NCBI RefSeq assembly: GCF_000720765.1
Contig: NZ_JODC01000020.1
Span: forward strand, 72,346-136,345
Direction of reading: 5' to 3'
DNA: 64,000 nt
Origin: Streptomyces sp. NRRL S-646
GTDB taxonomy: Bacteria; Actinomycetota; Actinomycetes; Streptomycetales; Streptomycetaceae
The notes beneath the pieces are model-generated. The model was not told where the DNA came from. It did no database searches and saw only the letters and a list, made by a program, of their open reading frames with translations. Of this stretch, positions 17,311-25,979 are shown one piece after another (the stretch's first letter is position 1; each line of letters starts with the position of its first letter). The translations under genes and the position numbers were made by a program.

Positions 17311-17373
17311 GGGGGCTCCGCCCCAAACCCCCATCGGCCTGAACGGCCTCGTCCTCAAACGCCGGACGGGCTG
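17311..17373. terminator. Hairpin plus dispersed 'cctcaaacgccggacgggc' repeat
   Basis: GGGG-CTCCG-CCCC hairpin (17312-17324) flanked by GGGG/CCCCC, then a CGGCCT...repeat with TCAAACGCCGGACGGGC, a sequence often seen between convergent Streptomyces genes. Lies between the exporter (plus) and alcohol dehydrogenase (minus), so it may terminate both. Confidence 0.5.
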
Positions 17374-17389
17374 TAAATGCCAACGCCGG

Positions 17390-18472
17390 TCAGAAGGTGA
17401 CCAGCGCGCGTCCGCCTCTTCCCGCCAGCATGTTCTCGAACGCCGCCGGGATGCCGTCCAGGCCGATCCGTTCCGTCACGAGTGCGCCCAGGTCCAGGCG
17501 GCCCGCCCGGACGTGCTCGGCCAGCACCGGGAGGTCCTTCGCCGGGTCCGAGTTGCCGTACACGCATCCCGCGAGGGTCCTGCCCCAGTGGAAGATCTCG
17601 AGGGCGTTGAAGGTGACCTGCTGGTCCTTTCCGCCGATGCCGACCACCGTCGTGCGGCCGCCGCGGCGGGTGGAGTCCCAGGCCGTGCGGATCGTCGACG
17701 CACGGCCCACGCATTCGATCGCCACGTCGACGCCTTGCTTGTCGGTCAGTCCGCGGATCTCCCTGGCCGTCGTCTCGGATGCGACGACGTAGTCCGTGGC
17801 GCCTGCGCCGCGCGCCAGCTCCTCCTTCTCCGGGGAGACGTCGACGGCGACGATGCGTGCGGCGCCCGCGATGCGGGCCGCCTGGAGCGCGGCCAGGCCC
17901 ACTCCTCCGACGCCGTACACCGCCACCGTCTCGCCCGGCCGGACCTGCGCCGAGTGGTGGACGGCGCCGTACCCGGTGAGGACCGCGCAGCCCAGGAGGG
18001 CGGCGTCCGTGAGGGGGATCCCCTCCGGGAGGGGCAGGACGCAGCCTGCCGAGACGACCGTCTCCTCGGCGAACGCGGCGACGTTCAGGCCGGGGTGGAG
18101 GTCGGAGCCGTCGGAGGAGCGGTGGGCGTACACGTCCGCGGCGCCGTTCAGGGCGTTGGCGCACAGCCACACCTCGCCGAGCGTGCAGGCGTGGCAACTG
18201 CCGCAGGACGGCGCCCAGTTGAGGACGACCTCGGCGCCGGGCGAGACATGGGTGACGCCTTCGCCGACGGCGACGACCGTGCCGGCGCCCTCGTGGCCGA
18301 GGACGGCGGGGACCGGCACCCGCATGGTGCCGTTGGACAGGGAGAGGTCGGAGTGGCACACCCCGGCGGCGGCGAGACGGACGCGGACCTGGCCGGGGCC
18401 GGGGTCCGGGAGGTCGATGCCGGTGATCTCCAGCGGGGCACCCACGGCGGGAAGGACTGCTGCGCGAACCAT
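17390..18472 (-). CDS. Zinc-dependent alcohol dehydrogenase (MDR)
   Basis: 360 residues. Oxidises an alcohol to the aldehyde with NAD(P). Catalytic zinc ligands CHSD (Cys39) and GHEGAG (His60, Glu61); structural zinc cysteines 90, 93, 96 and 104 in CGSCHACTLGEVWLC; Rossmann motif VYGVGGVGL. Close to the class III-like/benzyl-alcohol dehydrogenases of actinobacteria. ATG at 18472 lies 11 bp after the aldehyde dehydrogenase stop; the two form an alcohol-to-acid oxidation operon under the operator at 19928. Confidence 0.94.
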   Translation of the reverse strand: MVRAAVLPAVGAPLEITGIDLPDPGPGQVRVRLAAAGVCHSDLSLSNGTMRVPVPAVLGHEGAGTVVAVGEGVTHVSPGAEVVLNWAPSCGSCHACTLGEVWLCANALNGAADVYAHRSSDGSDLHPGLNVAAFAEETVVSAGCVLPLPEGIPLTDAALLGCAVLTGYGAVHHSAQVRPGETVAVYGVGGVGLAALQAARIAGAARIVAVDVSPEKEELARGAGATDYVVASETTAREIRGLTDKQGVDVAIECVGRASTIRTAWDSTRRGGRTTVVGIGGKDQQVTFNALEIFHWGRTLAGCVYGNSDPAKDLPVLAEHVRAGRLDLGALVTERIGLDGIPAAFENMLAGRGGRALVTF

Positions 18473-18483
18473 GGATACGCTCC

Positions 18484-19872
18484 TCAGAACTGCAGGGACT
18501 TGGTCTGGAGGTACTCGGACAGCCCGTGCGTGCCGAGCTCGCGGCCGACGCCCGACTGCTTGTAACCGCCGAAGGGGGCAAGGGGGTTGAAGCGGCCGCC
18601 GTTGATGTCGACCTGGCCGGTGTCCATACGGCGGGCGAAGGCCACCGCCTCCGCCTCGTCGCCGGCCCAGACGGCGCCCGCGAGGCCGTAGACCGTGCCG
18701 TTGGCGATGCGCAGGGCGTCCTCCTCGTCCTCGTAGCGGAGGATGGACAGGACCGGGCCGAAGATCTCCTCCTGGGCGATCGTCATCTCGGGGGTGACGT
18801 CGGCGAAGACCGTCGGGGAGATGAAGTAGCCCTGCTCGCGCGGGGATTCGGTGCCGCCGGCGACCAGCCGCGCGCCCTCCGCCAGGCCCTTGTCGATGTA
18901 ACTGAGCACCCGCGCCCGCTGCTTGGCGTTGACCACCGGGCCGATGCGGTCGCCGTACTTGGCGGCGGCGGTGGCGGCCAGCCCGACCGCCTCCTCGTAC
19001 TGGTCCCGGTGGACGAGCATGCGGGTCCAGGCGCTGCACGTCTGCCCGGAGTTGGACATGACGTTGGCGACGCCGACATTGACGGCCTTGGCGAGGTCGG
19101 CGCTCGGCAGGATGACGTTGGCGGACTTGCCGCCCAGCTCCAGGGCGACCTTCTTGATCGCGGCGCCAGCCGTCGCGCCGATCTGCCGGCCGACGGCCGT
19201 GGAGCCGGTGAAGGAGACCAGGTCGACGCCCGGGTGCTCGGCGAGGGCCTGGCCCGCGACCGGGCCGAGACCGGTGACCAGGTTGAAGACGCCCGCGGGG
19301 ACGCCCGCCTCGTGGACCGCCTCGGCGAAGAGCTGCGCGGTGAGCGGGGTGTCCTCGGCGGGCTTCAGGACCACGGTGCAGCCCGCCGCGAGGGCCGGGG
19401 CGACCTTGGCGACGATCTGGTGCAGAGGGTAGTTCCAGGGGGTGATCGCGCCGACCACGCCGACCGGCTCCAGGTGGACGGTCGAGTTGCCGGCCTTCTC
19501 CTCGAAGGCGTAGGTCGCCGCCAGCTCGGCGTAGGAGCCCGCGACCGCGATCGGCACGGCGGCGTGGACGTTCTGCGAGAACTGCAGGGGCGAGCCGAGT
19601 TCGGCGGTGACCGTCTCGGCGATCTCGTCCTTGCGGGCCACGAGGACGTCCCTCAGGGCGGCCAGCCGGGCGGCCCGCTCGGCGGGCGGGGTCGCGGCCC
19701 AGGCGGGGAAGGCGGCGCGGGCGGCCCGTACGGCGTGGTCGACATCCGCGGCGGTACCGGCGGGAACACGACAAATGACCTGTTCGTCGACCGGGTTCAC
19801 GACGTCGATCGCGTCCTGGCCTGCGGCGGGGCGCCAGGCACCGCCGATGTACATGCCGTCGTAAGCCTTCAT
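18484..19872 (-). CDS. NAD(P)-dependent aldehyde dehydrogenase
   Basis: 462 residues, oxidises aldehydes to carboxylic acids. Family residues are visible: Asn147 in TPWNYP, Glu245 in LELGGKS, catalytic Cys279 in SGQTCSA, and the EEIFGPV and PFGGYKQSG signatures. First gene of an operon with the zinc alcohol dehydrogenase. A 19-bp palindrome 56 bp upstream of the start matches the operator of the TetR at 14737. Substrate is not identifiable; the context of ACAD co-regulation suggests an alkyl or aryl aldehyde. Confidence 0.95.
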   Translation of the reverse strand: MKAYDGMYIGGAWRPAAGQDAIDVVNPVDEQVICRVPAGTAADVDHAVRAARAAFPAWAATPPAERAARLAALRDVLVARKDEIAETVTAELGSPLQFSQNVHAAVPIAVAGSYAELAATYAFEEKAGNSTVHLEPVGVVGAITPWNYPLHQIVAKVAPALAAGCTVVLKPAEDTPLTAQLFAEAVHEAGVPAGVFNLVTGLGPVAGQALAEHPGVDLVSFTGSTAVGRQIGATAGAAIKKVALELGGKSANVILPSADLAKAVNVGVANVMSNSGQTCSAWTRMLVHRDQYEEAVGLAATAAAKYGDRIGPVVNAKQRARVLSYIDKGLAEGARLVAGGTESPREQGYFISPTVFADVTPEMTIAQEEIFGPVLSILRYEDEEDALRIANGTVYGLAGAVWAGDEAEAVAFARRMDTGQVDINGGRFNPLAPFGGYKQSGVGRELGTHGLSEYLQTKSLQF

Positions 19873-19927
19873 CGTGCTCCTCCGAGGCGGGGACGTCGTC
19901 CGCGTGACAACCTATCGACAGGCACAC

Positions 19928-19946
19928 AAACTAGCGCCGGTAGTTT
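19928..19946. promoter_or_regulatory. TetR operator upstream of the aldehyde/alcohol dehydrogenase operon
   Basis: AAACTAGCG-C-CGGTAGTTT, 9-1-9, one mismatch between arms. 15 of 19 positions equal the operator at 14691-14709, including both outer TAG/CTA blocks, the AAA/TTT ends and the single-base centre. Confidence 0.7.
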
Positions 19947-19969
19947 TCAACCGCCAGATCGGCACCGCC

Positions 19970-20012
19970 CTGAAGGGGCGCGGGGAACTGCGCGACAAGC
20001 CACAACGGAGCC
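19970..20012. repeat. Dispersed intergenic repeat, copy 3
   Basis: CTGAAGGGGCGCGGGGAACT then GCGCGACAAGCCACAACGG. Same family as the copies at 1508, 16150, 39571 and 56481, in the short 'aactgcgcga' version. Placed between the aldehyde dehydrogenase promoter and the 3' end of the ABC ATPase gene. Confidence 0.6.
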
Positions 20013-20058
20013 GCAGACTCCGATCAACCCATCCCGGCACCCCCTGCGGAGCAAAACC

Positions 20059-21405
20059 TCACTCGTCGAGATCGGGCAGCCGAGCCGGAGCCGGACAAAT
20101 CCGCTCCCCGTGCTGATCGAAGACGAACAGATGGGCGATATCGACAAGCAGCGGCACCTGCATCCCATGCCGGAGTTCAATATCGGGCGTGGTCCGGACC
20201 ACCAGGTCACCCGGGAGGCGAGCCTCGGCGGACACCGGCTCGGCCGGGTCGGCGTCCGCCGGGTCGTCCATGACCACCACAGGCCCGGCCCGCAGGGCCC
20301 CCGCGCGGTCCCGCAGGCGCTCCAGGACGGTCGGGCCGCCCTCCCGGCGGCGGCGCCGGGACGGGCGGGAAGCAAGACGCGGGGCCTCCAGGTCCGGTAC
20401 GACGGCGGGCTGCGAACCGGTGTTGAAGTGGACGAGGACCTCGTGGCCCTGGAACTCCACGTGCTCCACGAGACCGGTCAGCGCCACTTCGCCGGGGCGG
20501 GCGGAGGCGGGCTTGGCGATGCGGATGGCCTCCGAGCGCAGCCCGACGATCACCTCCCGGCCCTGCTGCACCCGCAGCAACTGGTGGTCCAGACAGAGCG
20601 GTTCGGGCAGCCGCAGGTACTGCTTGCCGAGGCTGATGGTCATGGCGCCGTCGAGCGGGGCGCGGACCAGGCCGCGCAGCAGGTTGATGCGCGGGGTGCC
20701 GATGAAGGCGGCGACGAAGACGTTGCGGGGCAGGGCGTAGACCATGCGCGGGGTGTCCAGCTGCTGCAGGACGCCGCCGCGCAGGACGGCGACCCGGTCG
20801 CCGAGCGACATGGCCTCGGCCTGGTCGTGGGTGACGTAGACCGTGGTGACGCCCAGCTCCCGGGTGAGCTTGGAGATCTCGGCCCGCAGGTGGTTGCGGA
20901 GCTTGGCGTCGAGGTTGGACAGCGGCTCGTCCATCAGGAAGGCGGAGGGATGGCGGGCGATGGCACGGCCCATGGCGACGCGCTGGCGTTCGCCGCCGGA
21001 GAGCTGGCTGGGGAAGCGGTCGAGGAGGTCCTCGATGCCGAGCATGCGGGCGGTGGCGTCGACGCGCGGGCGCGGGTCCTCGCCGGGGTTCTCGACGCGC
21101 AGGGGGAAGCCGATGTTGCCGCGGCTCGTCATGTTCGGGTACAGGGCGAAGTTCTGGAACACCATCGCCATGTTCCGCTCGGACGGGAGCAGTTCGTTGG
21201 AGTGCTCGCCGTCCAGCAGCAGCCGGCCCTCAGTGATCTCCTCCAGCCCGGCGATCATCCGGAGCACGGTGGACTTTCCGCAGCCGGACGGCCCGAGCAG
21301 CACGAGGAATTCGCCGGGGTGGATGTCCAGCGACAGCCGGTCCACCACCCGAACGCCTCGTGTATAGGTCTTGCTCACGTCGTGCAGAGAGATGGCGCGT
21401 GTCAT
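20059..21405 (-). CDS. ABC transporter ATPase, MsmK/UgpC (sugar import) type
   Basis: 448 residues. Walker A GPSGCGKST (38-46), signature LSGGE (135-139), Walker B FLMDE (156-160), H-loop THD, and C-terminal regulatory OB domains (TOBE; IVGLRSEAIRIA). Such ATPases energise carbohydrate importers. No permease or binding-protein gene is nearby, so it may serve several importers as MsiK does. Longer than usual (about 370) because of an Arg-rich insertion near 355-390 (ASRPSRRRRREGG) within the second OB region. Start ATG at 21405 follows GGGGGCAGTGCC. Confidence 0.9.
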   Translation of the reverse strand: MTRAISLHDVSKTYTRGVRVVDRLSLDIHPGEFLVLLGPSGCGKSTVLRMIAGLEEITEGRLLLDGEHSNELLPSERNMAMVFQNFALYPNMTSRGNIGFPLRVENPGEDPRPRVDATARMLGIEDLLDRFPSQLSGGERQRVAMGRAIARHPSAFLMDEPLSNLDAKLRNHLRAEISKLTRELGVTTVYVTHDQAEAMSLGDRVAVLRGGVLQQLDTPRMVYALPRNVFVAAFIGTPRINLLRGLVRAPLDGAMTISLGKQYLRLPEPLCLDHQLLRVQQGREVIVGLRSEAIRIAKPASARPGEVALTGLVEHVEFQGHEVLVHFNTGSQPAVVPDLEAPRLASRPSRRRRREGGPTVLERLRDRAGALRAGPVVVMDDPADADPAEPVSAEARLPGDLVVRTTPDIELRHGMQVPLLVDIAHLFVFDQHGERICPAPARLPDLDE

Positions 21406-21597
21406 GGCACTGCCCCCGGGGGCGTACTGAGCGAGTCCTGATGCTCCGCGGTCGAACGGCCCGTACGGGACGCACGGGCTGTGAGTCACGGAAGTTAACG
21501 GACCGTACGCACTCGGGGGAAGACTCATGACGGAATCGGGTCCTTCGTTCCGCCCAGCGAGAAAGCGGACGCGGCGGCGCGGCGCGCTCGTCCCGGG

Positions 21598-22353
21598 TCA
21601 GCGGGTGGCCGCGAGGTGGGCGAACACGACGACGTTGCTGCTGTAGCCGGTTCTGCGGGTGAACAGGCCGCCGCAGGTCAGCACCCGCAGCTCGGGGCGT
21701 GAACTCGGGCCGTACACCTCCTTGTCGGGGAAGCGGTCCTTGTCGAAGATCCGTACGCGGTCCACGGTGTAGACGGCGGTGCGGCCGTCTTCGCGCCGGA
21801 CCTCGATCCGGGCCCCTGGGTGCACCTGCGCGAGGGCGGCGAAGACCGCGGCGCCGGACCTCGTGTCGCGGTGGCCGACGGCGATGGCAGTGCCGGTCTC
21901 CCCCGGTGACGGGCCGTCCTGATACCAGCCGACGAGTCTGGGCTTGTCGAGCGGCGGGGTCTCCAGCTGCCGGTCGGCGCCGACCCGCACCCCGATGACC
22001 GGCGCGTCGATGCCCAGGGACGGTACGCGCAGGGCGGCCGCCGGTGACCGGGGCAGTGGCCGGGGCGGGGTGGCGGGTTGTGCGGGCGCGGCCGGCTCGG
22101 AGGCCCGAGGGCGCCCGTCGGCAGGGCCGGGGGCCGGTTCGGCAGGCGCCTCGACGGGCGCCGGGCCCCCGGCCCGGACGGATTCGGCCGGGTGGTGGTG
22201 ATGCCCCCCGTACCGGAAGACCGTCACCAGGGCGGCCACGATCATGGCCGTCCTGGTGAGGCGGTAGGCGCGGGTCCGGTGCCAGGGCCTGCGTCGCCTG
22301 CGCCCGGGGCTCGCCCGTCGGACCGGGCCTGCGTCGTGGGGTCTGGCACGCAC
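21598..22353 (-). CDS. Class F sortase
   Basis: 251 residues from GTG at 22353. Arg-rich cytosolic N-terminus, one TM segment (about 36-47), a Pro/Ala/Glu-rich stalk with an HHHH at 51-54, then the sortase beta-barrel. Catalytic His161 (AVGHRD), Cys227 (LTCGG) and an Arg at 233/234. Class F sortases are the actinobacterial short form that anchor surface proteins. Directly downstream (28 bp) of a secreted protein with a C-terminal membrane anchor, the expected partner or substrate. Confidence 0.9.
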   Translation of the reverse strand: MRARPHDAGPVRRASPGRRRRRPWHRTRAYRLTRTAMIVAALVTVFRYGGHHHHPAESVRAGGPAPVEAPAEPAPGPADGRPRASEPAAPAQPATPPRPLPRSPAAALRVPSLGIDAPVIGVRVGADRQLETPPLDKPRLVGWYQDGPSPGETGTAIAVGHRDTRSGAAVFAALAQVHPGARIEVRREDGRTAVYTVDRVRIFDKDRFPDKEVYGPSSRPELRVLTCGGLFTRRTGYSSNVVVFAHLAATR

Positions 22354-22381
22354 TCGCCCGGAGGGGGGCGCCGGACAGGTC

Positions 22382-23026
22382 CTACTCGGCACCGTGGGAG
22401 CGGCGGCGCAGCAGCGTCCGGACGTACACGGCTCCGCCGACGGCGACCAGCCCGACGCCTCCGGCCGCGCCCAGCGGGGTGTATGCCTGCACGGTGTCGA
22501 CGAGGCCGCCGCCGCCGGCGTGGACGCCGCCCTTCGGCCCGTGGTCCTCGATCGTGTGGCTCGGGCCGGCCTGCCCCCGGTCGTGCCTGCCGTGGCAGTC
22601 GACGGAGAAGACCTTCTCCTTCGGCGCGACGGGCGGCGTGGGCGGCACGGTCGGCGGAATGATCCACTGGAGGGTGTACCTGCCGTCGGCGAGCCCCAGG
22701 ATGTCGGTGTGCCCGGCACCGCCGGCGAGGGAGATGGTGCCGCTCACGGTGGCTGCGGTGGGCAGCGGGGGCTGAGCCGTGATGGTGTAGGAGACGGACG
22801 TCAGGTCGCCGAAGTTCGCGGCGTCGAGGTAGAACCGGCAGACAACGGGGTCGTCCTTCGAGACGCCGTAGGGCACTCGCTCACTGTGGATCCTGATGTC
22901 GGCACCGTCACCGGGGGCGGCCGAAGCGGCGGACGTCGCGGACCAGGAGGCCCCGGCCGCAATGAGTACGGTGAGGGCCGCGGCTCCCAGACGGGCGGCT
23001 GCGGACGGGGGCAGCAAGGTGGGCAT
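22382..23026 (-). CDS. Secreted, membrane-anchored surface protein paired with sortase
   Basis: 214 residues. Sec signal 1-37 (AAALTVLIAAGASWSATSAASAAPG), a beta-rich ectodomain of about 110 residues (VSYTITAQPPLP, YTLQWIIPPTVPPTPP), a Gly-rich linker (GGVHAGGGG), a C-terminal TM near 180-200 and a basic tail LLRRRSHGAE. This is the topology of sortase-cluster partner proteins; no LPXTG-type motif is visible, so it may be a membrane-bound partner rather than a covalently anchored substrate. A nested inverted repeat lies in its leader. Confidence 0.8.
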   Translation of the reverse strand: MPTLLPPSAAARLGAAALTVLIAAGASWSATSAASAAPGDGADIRIHSERVPYGVSKDDPVVCRFYLDAANFGDLTSVSYTITAQPPLPTAATVSGTISLAGGAGHTDILGLADGRYTLQWIIPPTVPPTPPVAPKEKVFSVDCHGRHDRGQAGPSHTIEDHGPKGGVHAGGGGLVDTVQAYTPLGAAGGVGLVAVGGAVYVRTLLRRRSHGAE

Positions 23027-23038
23027 GGACGTTCCTCC

Positions 23039-23080
23039 GAGTCAGACGATTTTCATACAAATCGCTCTTTCATCTGACTC
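23039..23080. promoter_or_regulatory. Nested inverted repeat upstream of the surface-protein gene
   Basis: GAGTCAGA (23039-23046) pairs with TCTGACTC (23073-23080), and inside them CGATTT (23047-23052) pairs with AAATCG (23059-23064). Lies 12-54 bp before the start codon. Could be an operator pair or an RNA hairpin in the leader; the A/T-rich inner part suggests a promoter. Confidence 0.5.
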
Positions 23081-23128
23081 TCTTTCACATCCGCCCGGCG
23101 TGTTGCCGCAGCACCACCCGACTCGCCG

Positions 23129-24373
23129 TCAGATATCCCTCGCCCGGCGCAACGGAGTGTCCGCCGGGCGCCCGCCCGGAGCTGCCCCGGCCACCTGACC
23201 GCCGCCCGGAGCGGCCGGCGCGCGCAGGGCGCTGCCCGCCGAGAACAACAGCAGCGCCCCGAGCATCACGAAGGGCGCCGCCACGCCCGCGACCCCCGCG
23301 ACCACACCCGCGGCGGCGGGCGCGGCGACCTGGCCGAGGCGGTTGCCGGTCAGGCGCAGGGCCAGGGCCGTGGAACGGGCGCCGTCCGGGGCCGCCTGGA
23401 CGACGGTCGTCATGGACAGCGGCTGGCCCACGCCGAGGCAGAAGCCGAGGGCGGCCAGCACCACACCGAGCGCCCACACCGGCATCGGCAGTGCGATCCC
23501 GCCGCACAGGACGGCCGCCAGCAGGCAGGTCACGGTGAGCAGCACCGGCCGCCCGAGCAGCCGCAGCAGCGGGGTGAGGACGAGACGGCAGGCGATGGTG
23601 GCGCCCGCGCGCAGGCTGAGCAGCACACCGATCACCGCCGGCGCGATGCCCCGGTGTTCGCCGACCACCGGCAGATAGGCGGTGAGGATGTCGGTGGCGG
23701 ACAGCACCGAGAGGCTGATGAGCATGCCCGCCGGGACTCCCCGGGCCCGCAGGATGCTGCCGACCGCGACGCGATCGCCCTGTTCCGTACGGGACTTGAC
23801 CGCCGTACGGTCCTCGATGCGCCACAGCGAGGTGAACGCGACCGCGGCTCCCGCACCCGCCACCACCAGGGCCAGCGCGCTGGTGCCCGCCATGTCGGGC
23901 CCGCCGATCAGCGCGCCCGCCGCGATCGGGCCGACCAGCTGGCCGAGCGAGGCGCCGATGGTGAAGTGGCCGAAGTTGCGGTCCTGTTCGTGCGGGGCGG
24001 ACTGGCGGGCGACGAGCGACTGGGCACCGATCACGAAGCACAGGTGGCCCAGGCCCATCACGCCGCTCCAGACCGCCATCGCCCAGAGGGAGCCCGCGAG
24101 TCCGCTCAGCGCACAGCCGCCCGCTATCAGGACGACGCCGACGGGCAGCAGGGGTGCGCAGCGGCCGTGGTCGGTGCGGCGGCCCAGCGGTACCGCGGCG
24201 AAGAGCGGCAACAGCGCGTACACGCCCGCGATGACGCCGACCGCCCGCTCGTCGGCGCCCAGCGCGAGGGCCCGGTAGGAGACGGCGGGCCGGGCCATCG
24301 ACACCGCCCCCTGCGCGAAGCCGAAGGCGATGACGAGACGGAGCAGCCAGCCGCGGTTCCTACCGGGCCCCAT
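23129..24373 (-). CDS. MFS transporter
   Basis: 414 residues with about 12 membrane helices. The motif-A-like loop VPLGRRTDHGRCAP follows helix 2. A second-half beginning (VPAGMLISLSVLSATDILTAYLPVVG) indicates the two six-helix bundles. Resembles drug/metabolite efflux MFS proteins; substrate unknown. Its start is 63 bp from the stop of the citrate-type transporter. A 21-bp tandem repeat occupies that gap. Same strand, possibly co-transcribed. Confidence 0.9.
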   Translation of the reverse strand: MGPGRNRGWLLRLVIAFGFAQGAVSMARPAVSYRALALGADERAVGVIAGVYALLPLFAAVPLGRRTDHGRCAPLLPVGVVLIAGGCALSGLAGSLWAMAVWSGVMGLGHLCFVIGAQSLVARQSAPHEQDRNFGHFTIGASLGQLVGPIAAGALIGGPDMAGTSALALVVAGAGAAVAFTSLWRIEDRTAVKSRTEQGDRVAVGSILRARGVPAGMLISLSVLSATDILTAYLPVVGEHRGIAPAVIGVLLSLRAGATIACRLVLTPLLRLLGRPVLLTVTCLLAAVLCGGIALPMPVWALGVVLAALGFCLGVGQPLSMTTVVQAAPDGARSTALALRLTGNRLGQVAAPAAAGVVAGVAGVAAPFVMLGALLLFSAGSALRAPAAPGGGQVAGAAPGGRPADTPLRRARDI

Positions 24374-24395
24374 GTGCGAGTCCTCCTGAATTCCT

Positions 24396-24437
24396 GGATT
24401 CCCTTGTCCGGAAGCCGAATTCCCTTGTCCGGAAGGT
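24396..24437. repeat. Tandem pair of 21-bp units before the MFS gene
   Basis: Two abutting units share ATTCCCTTGTCCGGAAG (24398-24414 and 24419-24435), 21 bp apart, the second touching the stop codon of the citrate-type transporter. A third partial GAATTCC lies at 24388. The only sequence between the two transporter genes. Confidence 0.6.
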
Positions 24438-25846
24438 CAGATGATTCCGAAGAGGATCCCTGCCCCGAGGACGACGAGTGATGTGAGGGCGGCCCACTTG
24501 ACCACGAACCTGGTGTGGTCGCCGAACTCCACCTTGGCCATGCCGACCAGGACGTACACGGCCGGGACGAGCGGGCTCGACATGTGCAGCGGCTGCCCGA
24601 TGAGGGAGGCGCGGGCGATCTCCAGGGACGAGACTCCGTGGGCCTGGCCGGCCTCGGCGAGCACCGGGAGGATGCCGAAGTAGAAGCCGTCGTTCGACAT
24701 GAAGTACGTCAGCGGGATGCTCAGGATGCCGGTGACGAAGGCCATGTGCGGGCCCATCCCGTCCGGGATGTTGTCCACCAGCCACTTGGCCATGCTGCCC
24801 ACCATGCCGGTGCCCTGCAGGACGCCGGTGAAGACGGCGGCGGCGAAGACCATGCCGGAGACATTGAGGACATTCTCCGCGTGGGCGCCGAGGCGGGCCT
24901 TCTGGTCGGGCATGTGCGGGAAGTTGACGGTGAGCGCCAGGGCCGCACCGAGCAGGAACAGCACCGGGATCGGCAGCCACTCCATGATCATGGCGGTGAG
25001 CAGGGTCACCGTGAGCAGCGCGTTGAACCAGTACAGCTTGGGGCGCAGGGTGGGGCGGTTGGGGTCGAGGCCCTGGAGGCCGTCGTCCTCGTCCTCGGGG
25101 AGGTCCGCGTCGGTGCCGGAGCCGGAGCCGCCGGTGCGCTTGGCATCCTTGCCGGAACCGGAGCCGGAGCCGGCACCCACGAGGACCGTCTCGGTCTCCT
25201 TCTCCTCGACCAGCACTTCGTCCAGCGTCAGCACACCGAGCCGCTTGCGCTCGCGGCGCCCGAGGACGTACGCGAGACCGAACACGAACAGCAGGCCCAT
25301 GGCGAGCGCCGGAATCATCGGGACGAAGATGTCGCTCGCGTCGAGCTTCAGCGCGGTGGCGGCGCGGGCGGTCGGGCCGCCCCACGGCAGGGTGTTCATC
25401 ACGCCGTTGGCCATGGCGGCGACACCGGTCATCACGACCAGGCTCATCTTCAGGCGCTTGTACAGCGGGTACATCGCCGAGACGGTGATCATGAAGGTGG
25501 TCGAGCCGTCGCCGTCGAGCGACACGATCGCGGCGAGGACGGCCGTACCGACGACGATCCTGAGCGGGTCGGCCTTGCAGAACCTCAGGATTCCCCGAAC
25601 GATCGGGTCGAAGAGGCCGACGTCGATCATCACACCGAAGTAGACGATCGCGAACATGAGCATCGCCGCGGTGGGCGCGAGGCTGGTGACGCCGTCGATG
25701 ACGTAGTCACCGAGCTTCGCGCCCTTACCGACGAAGACACAGAACAGTGCCGGGATCAGCACGAGCGCCGCGATCGGCGACATCTTCTTCAGCATGATCA
25801 GGACCAGGAAGGTCGCGATCATGGCGAAGCCGAGGATGGTCAGCAT
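24437..25846 (-). CDS. CitMHS-family citrate:metal-H+ symporter-like transporter
   Basis: 469 residues from MLTILGFAM. About 11-12 membrane segments with the family motifs (IVSLDGDGSTTFMITVSAMYPLYKRL, WGGPTARAATAL, SNDGFYFGILPVLAEAG, GQPLHMSSPLVPA). CitMHS proteins import citrate as Mg or Ca complexes. A cytosolic loop at about 220-270 has a low-complexity GSGSGSGK...GSGSGTD stretch, unusual for the family. A 9-bp inverted repeat lies immediately before the start. An upstream start at 25882 is possible but lacks a ribosome site. Confidence 0.92.
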   Translation of the reverse strand: MLTILGFAMIATFLVLIMLKKMSPIAALVLIPALFCVFVGKGAKLGDYVIDGVTSLAPTAAMLMFAIVYFGVMIDVGLFDPIVRGILRFCKADPLRIVVGTAVLAAIVSLDGDGSTTFMITVSAMYPLYKRLKMSLVVMTGVAAMANGVMNTLPWGGPTARAATALKLDASDIFVPMIPALAMGLLFVFGLAYVLGRRERKRLGVLTLDEVLVEEKETETVLVGAGSGSGSGKDAKRTGGSGSGTDADLPEDEDDGLQGLDPNRPTLRPKLYWFNALLTVTLLTAMIMEWLPIPVLFLLGAALALTVNFPHMPDQKARLGAHAENVLNVSGMVFAAAVFTGVLQGTGMVGSMAKWLVDNIPDGMGPHMAFVTGILSIPLTYFMSNDGFYFGILPVLAEAGQAHGVSSLEIARASLIGQPLHMSSPLVPAVYVLVGMAKVEFGDHTRFVVKWAALTSLVVLGAGILFGII

Positions 25847-25854
25847 GAGTGGAT

Positions 25855-25909
25855 ACCTAACGTTCGCCCTTGAACATCCCACCGGGCAGGCGGTGCGACG
25901 ACGTTAGGT
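25855..25909. promoter_or_regulatory. Inverted repeat in the citrate-transporter leader
   Basis: ACCTAACGT (25855-25863) and ACGTTAGGT (25901-25909), perfect 9-bp arms, 37 nt apart. Further upstream are CGTTAAC and CGTTGAC. Just before the start codon; either a two-site operator or a leader hairpin that would cover the ribosome site. Confidence 0.5.
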
Positions 25910-25979
25910 CCGTTCAAACGGCGTTAACAAGACGTTGACGTGCGAGCAATAAGCGCAAAATCCCAGGTCACGGCTTTGC

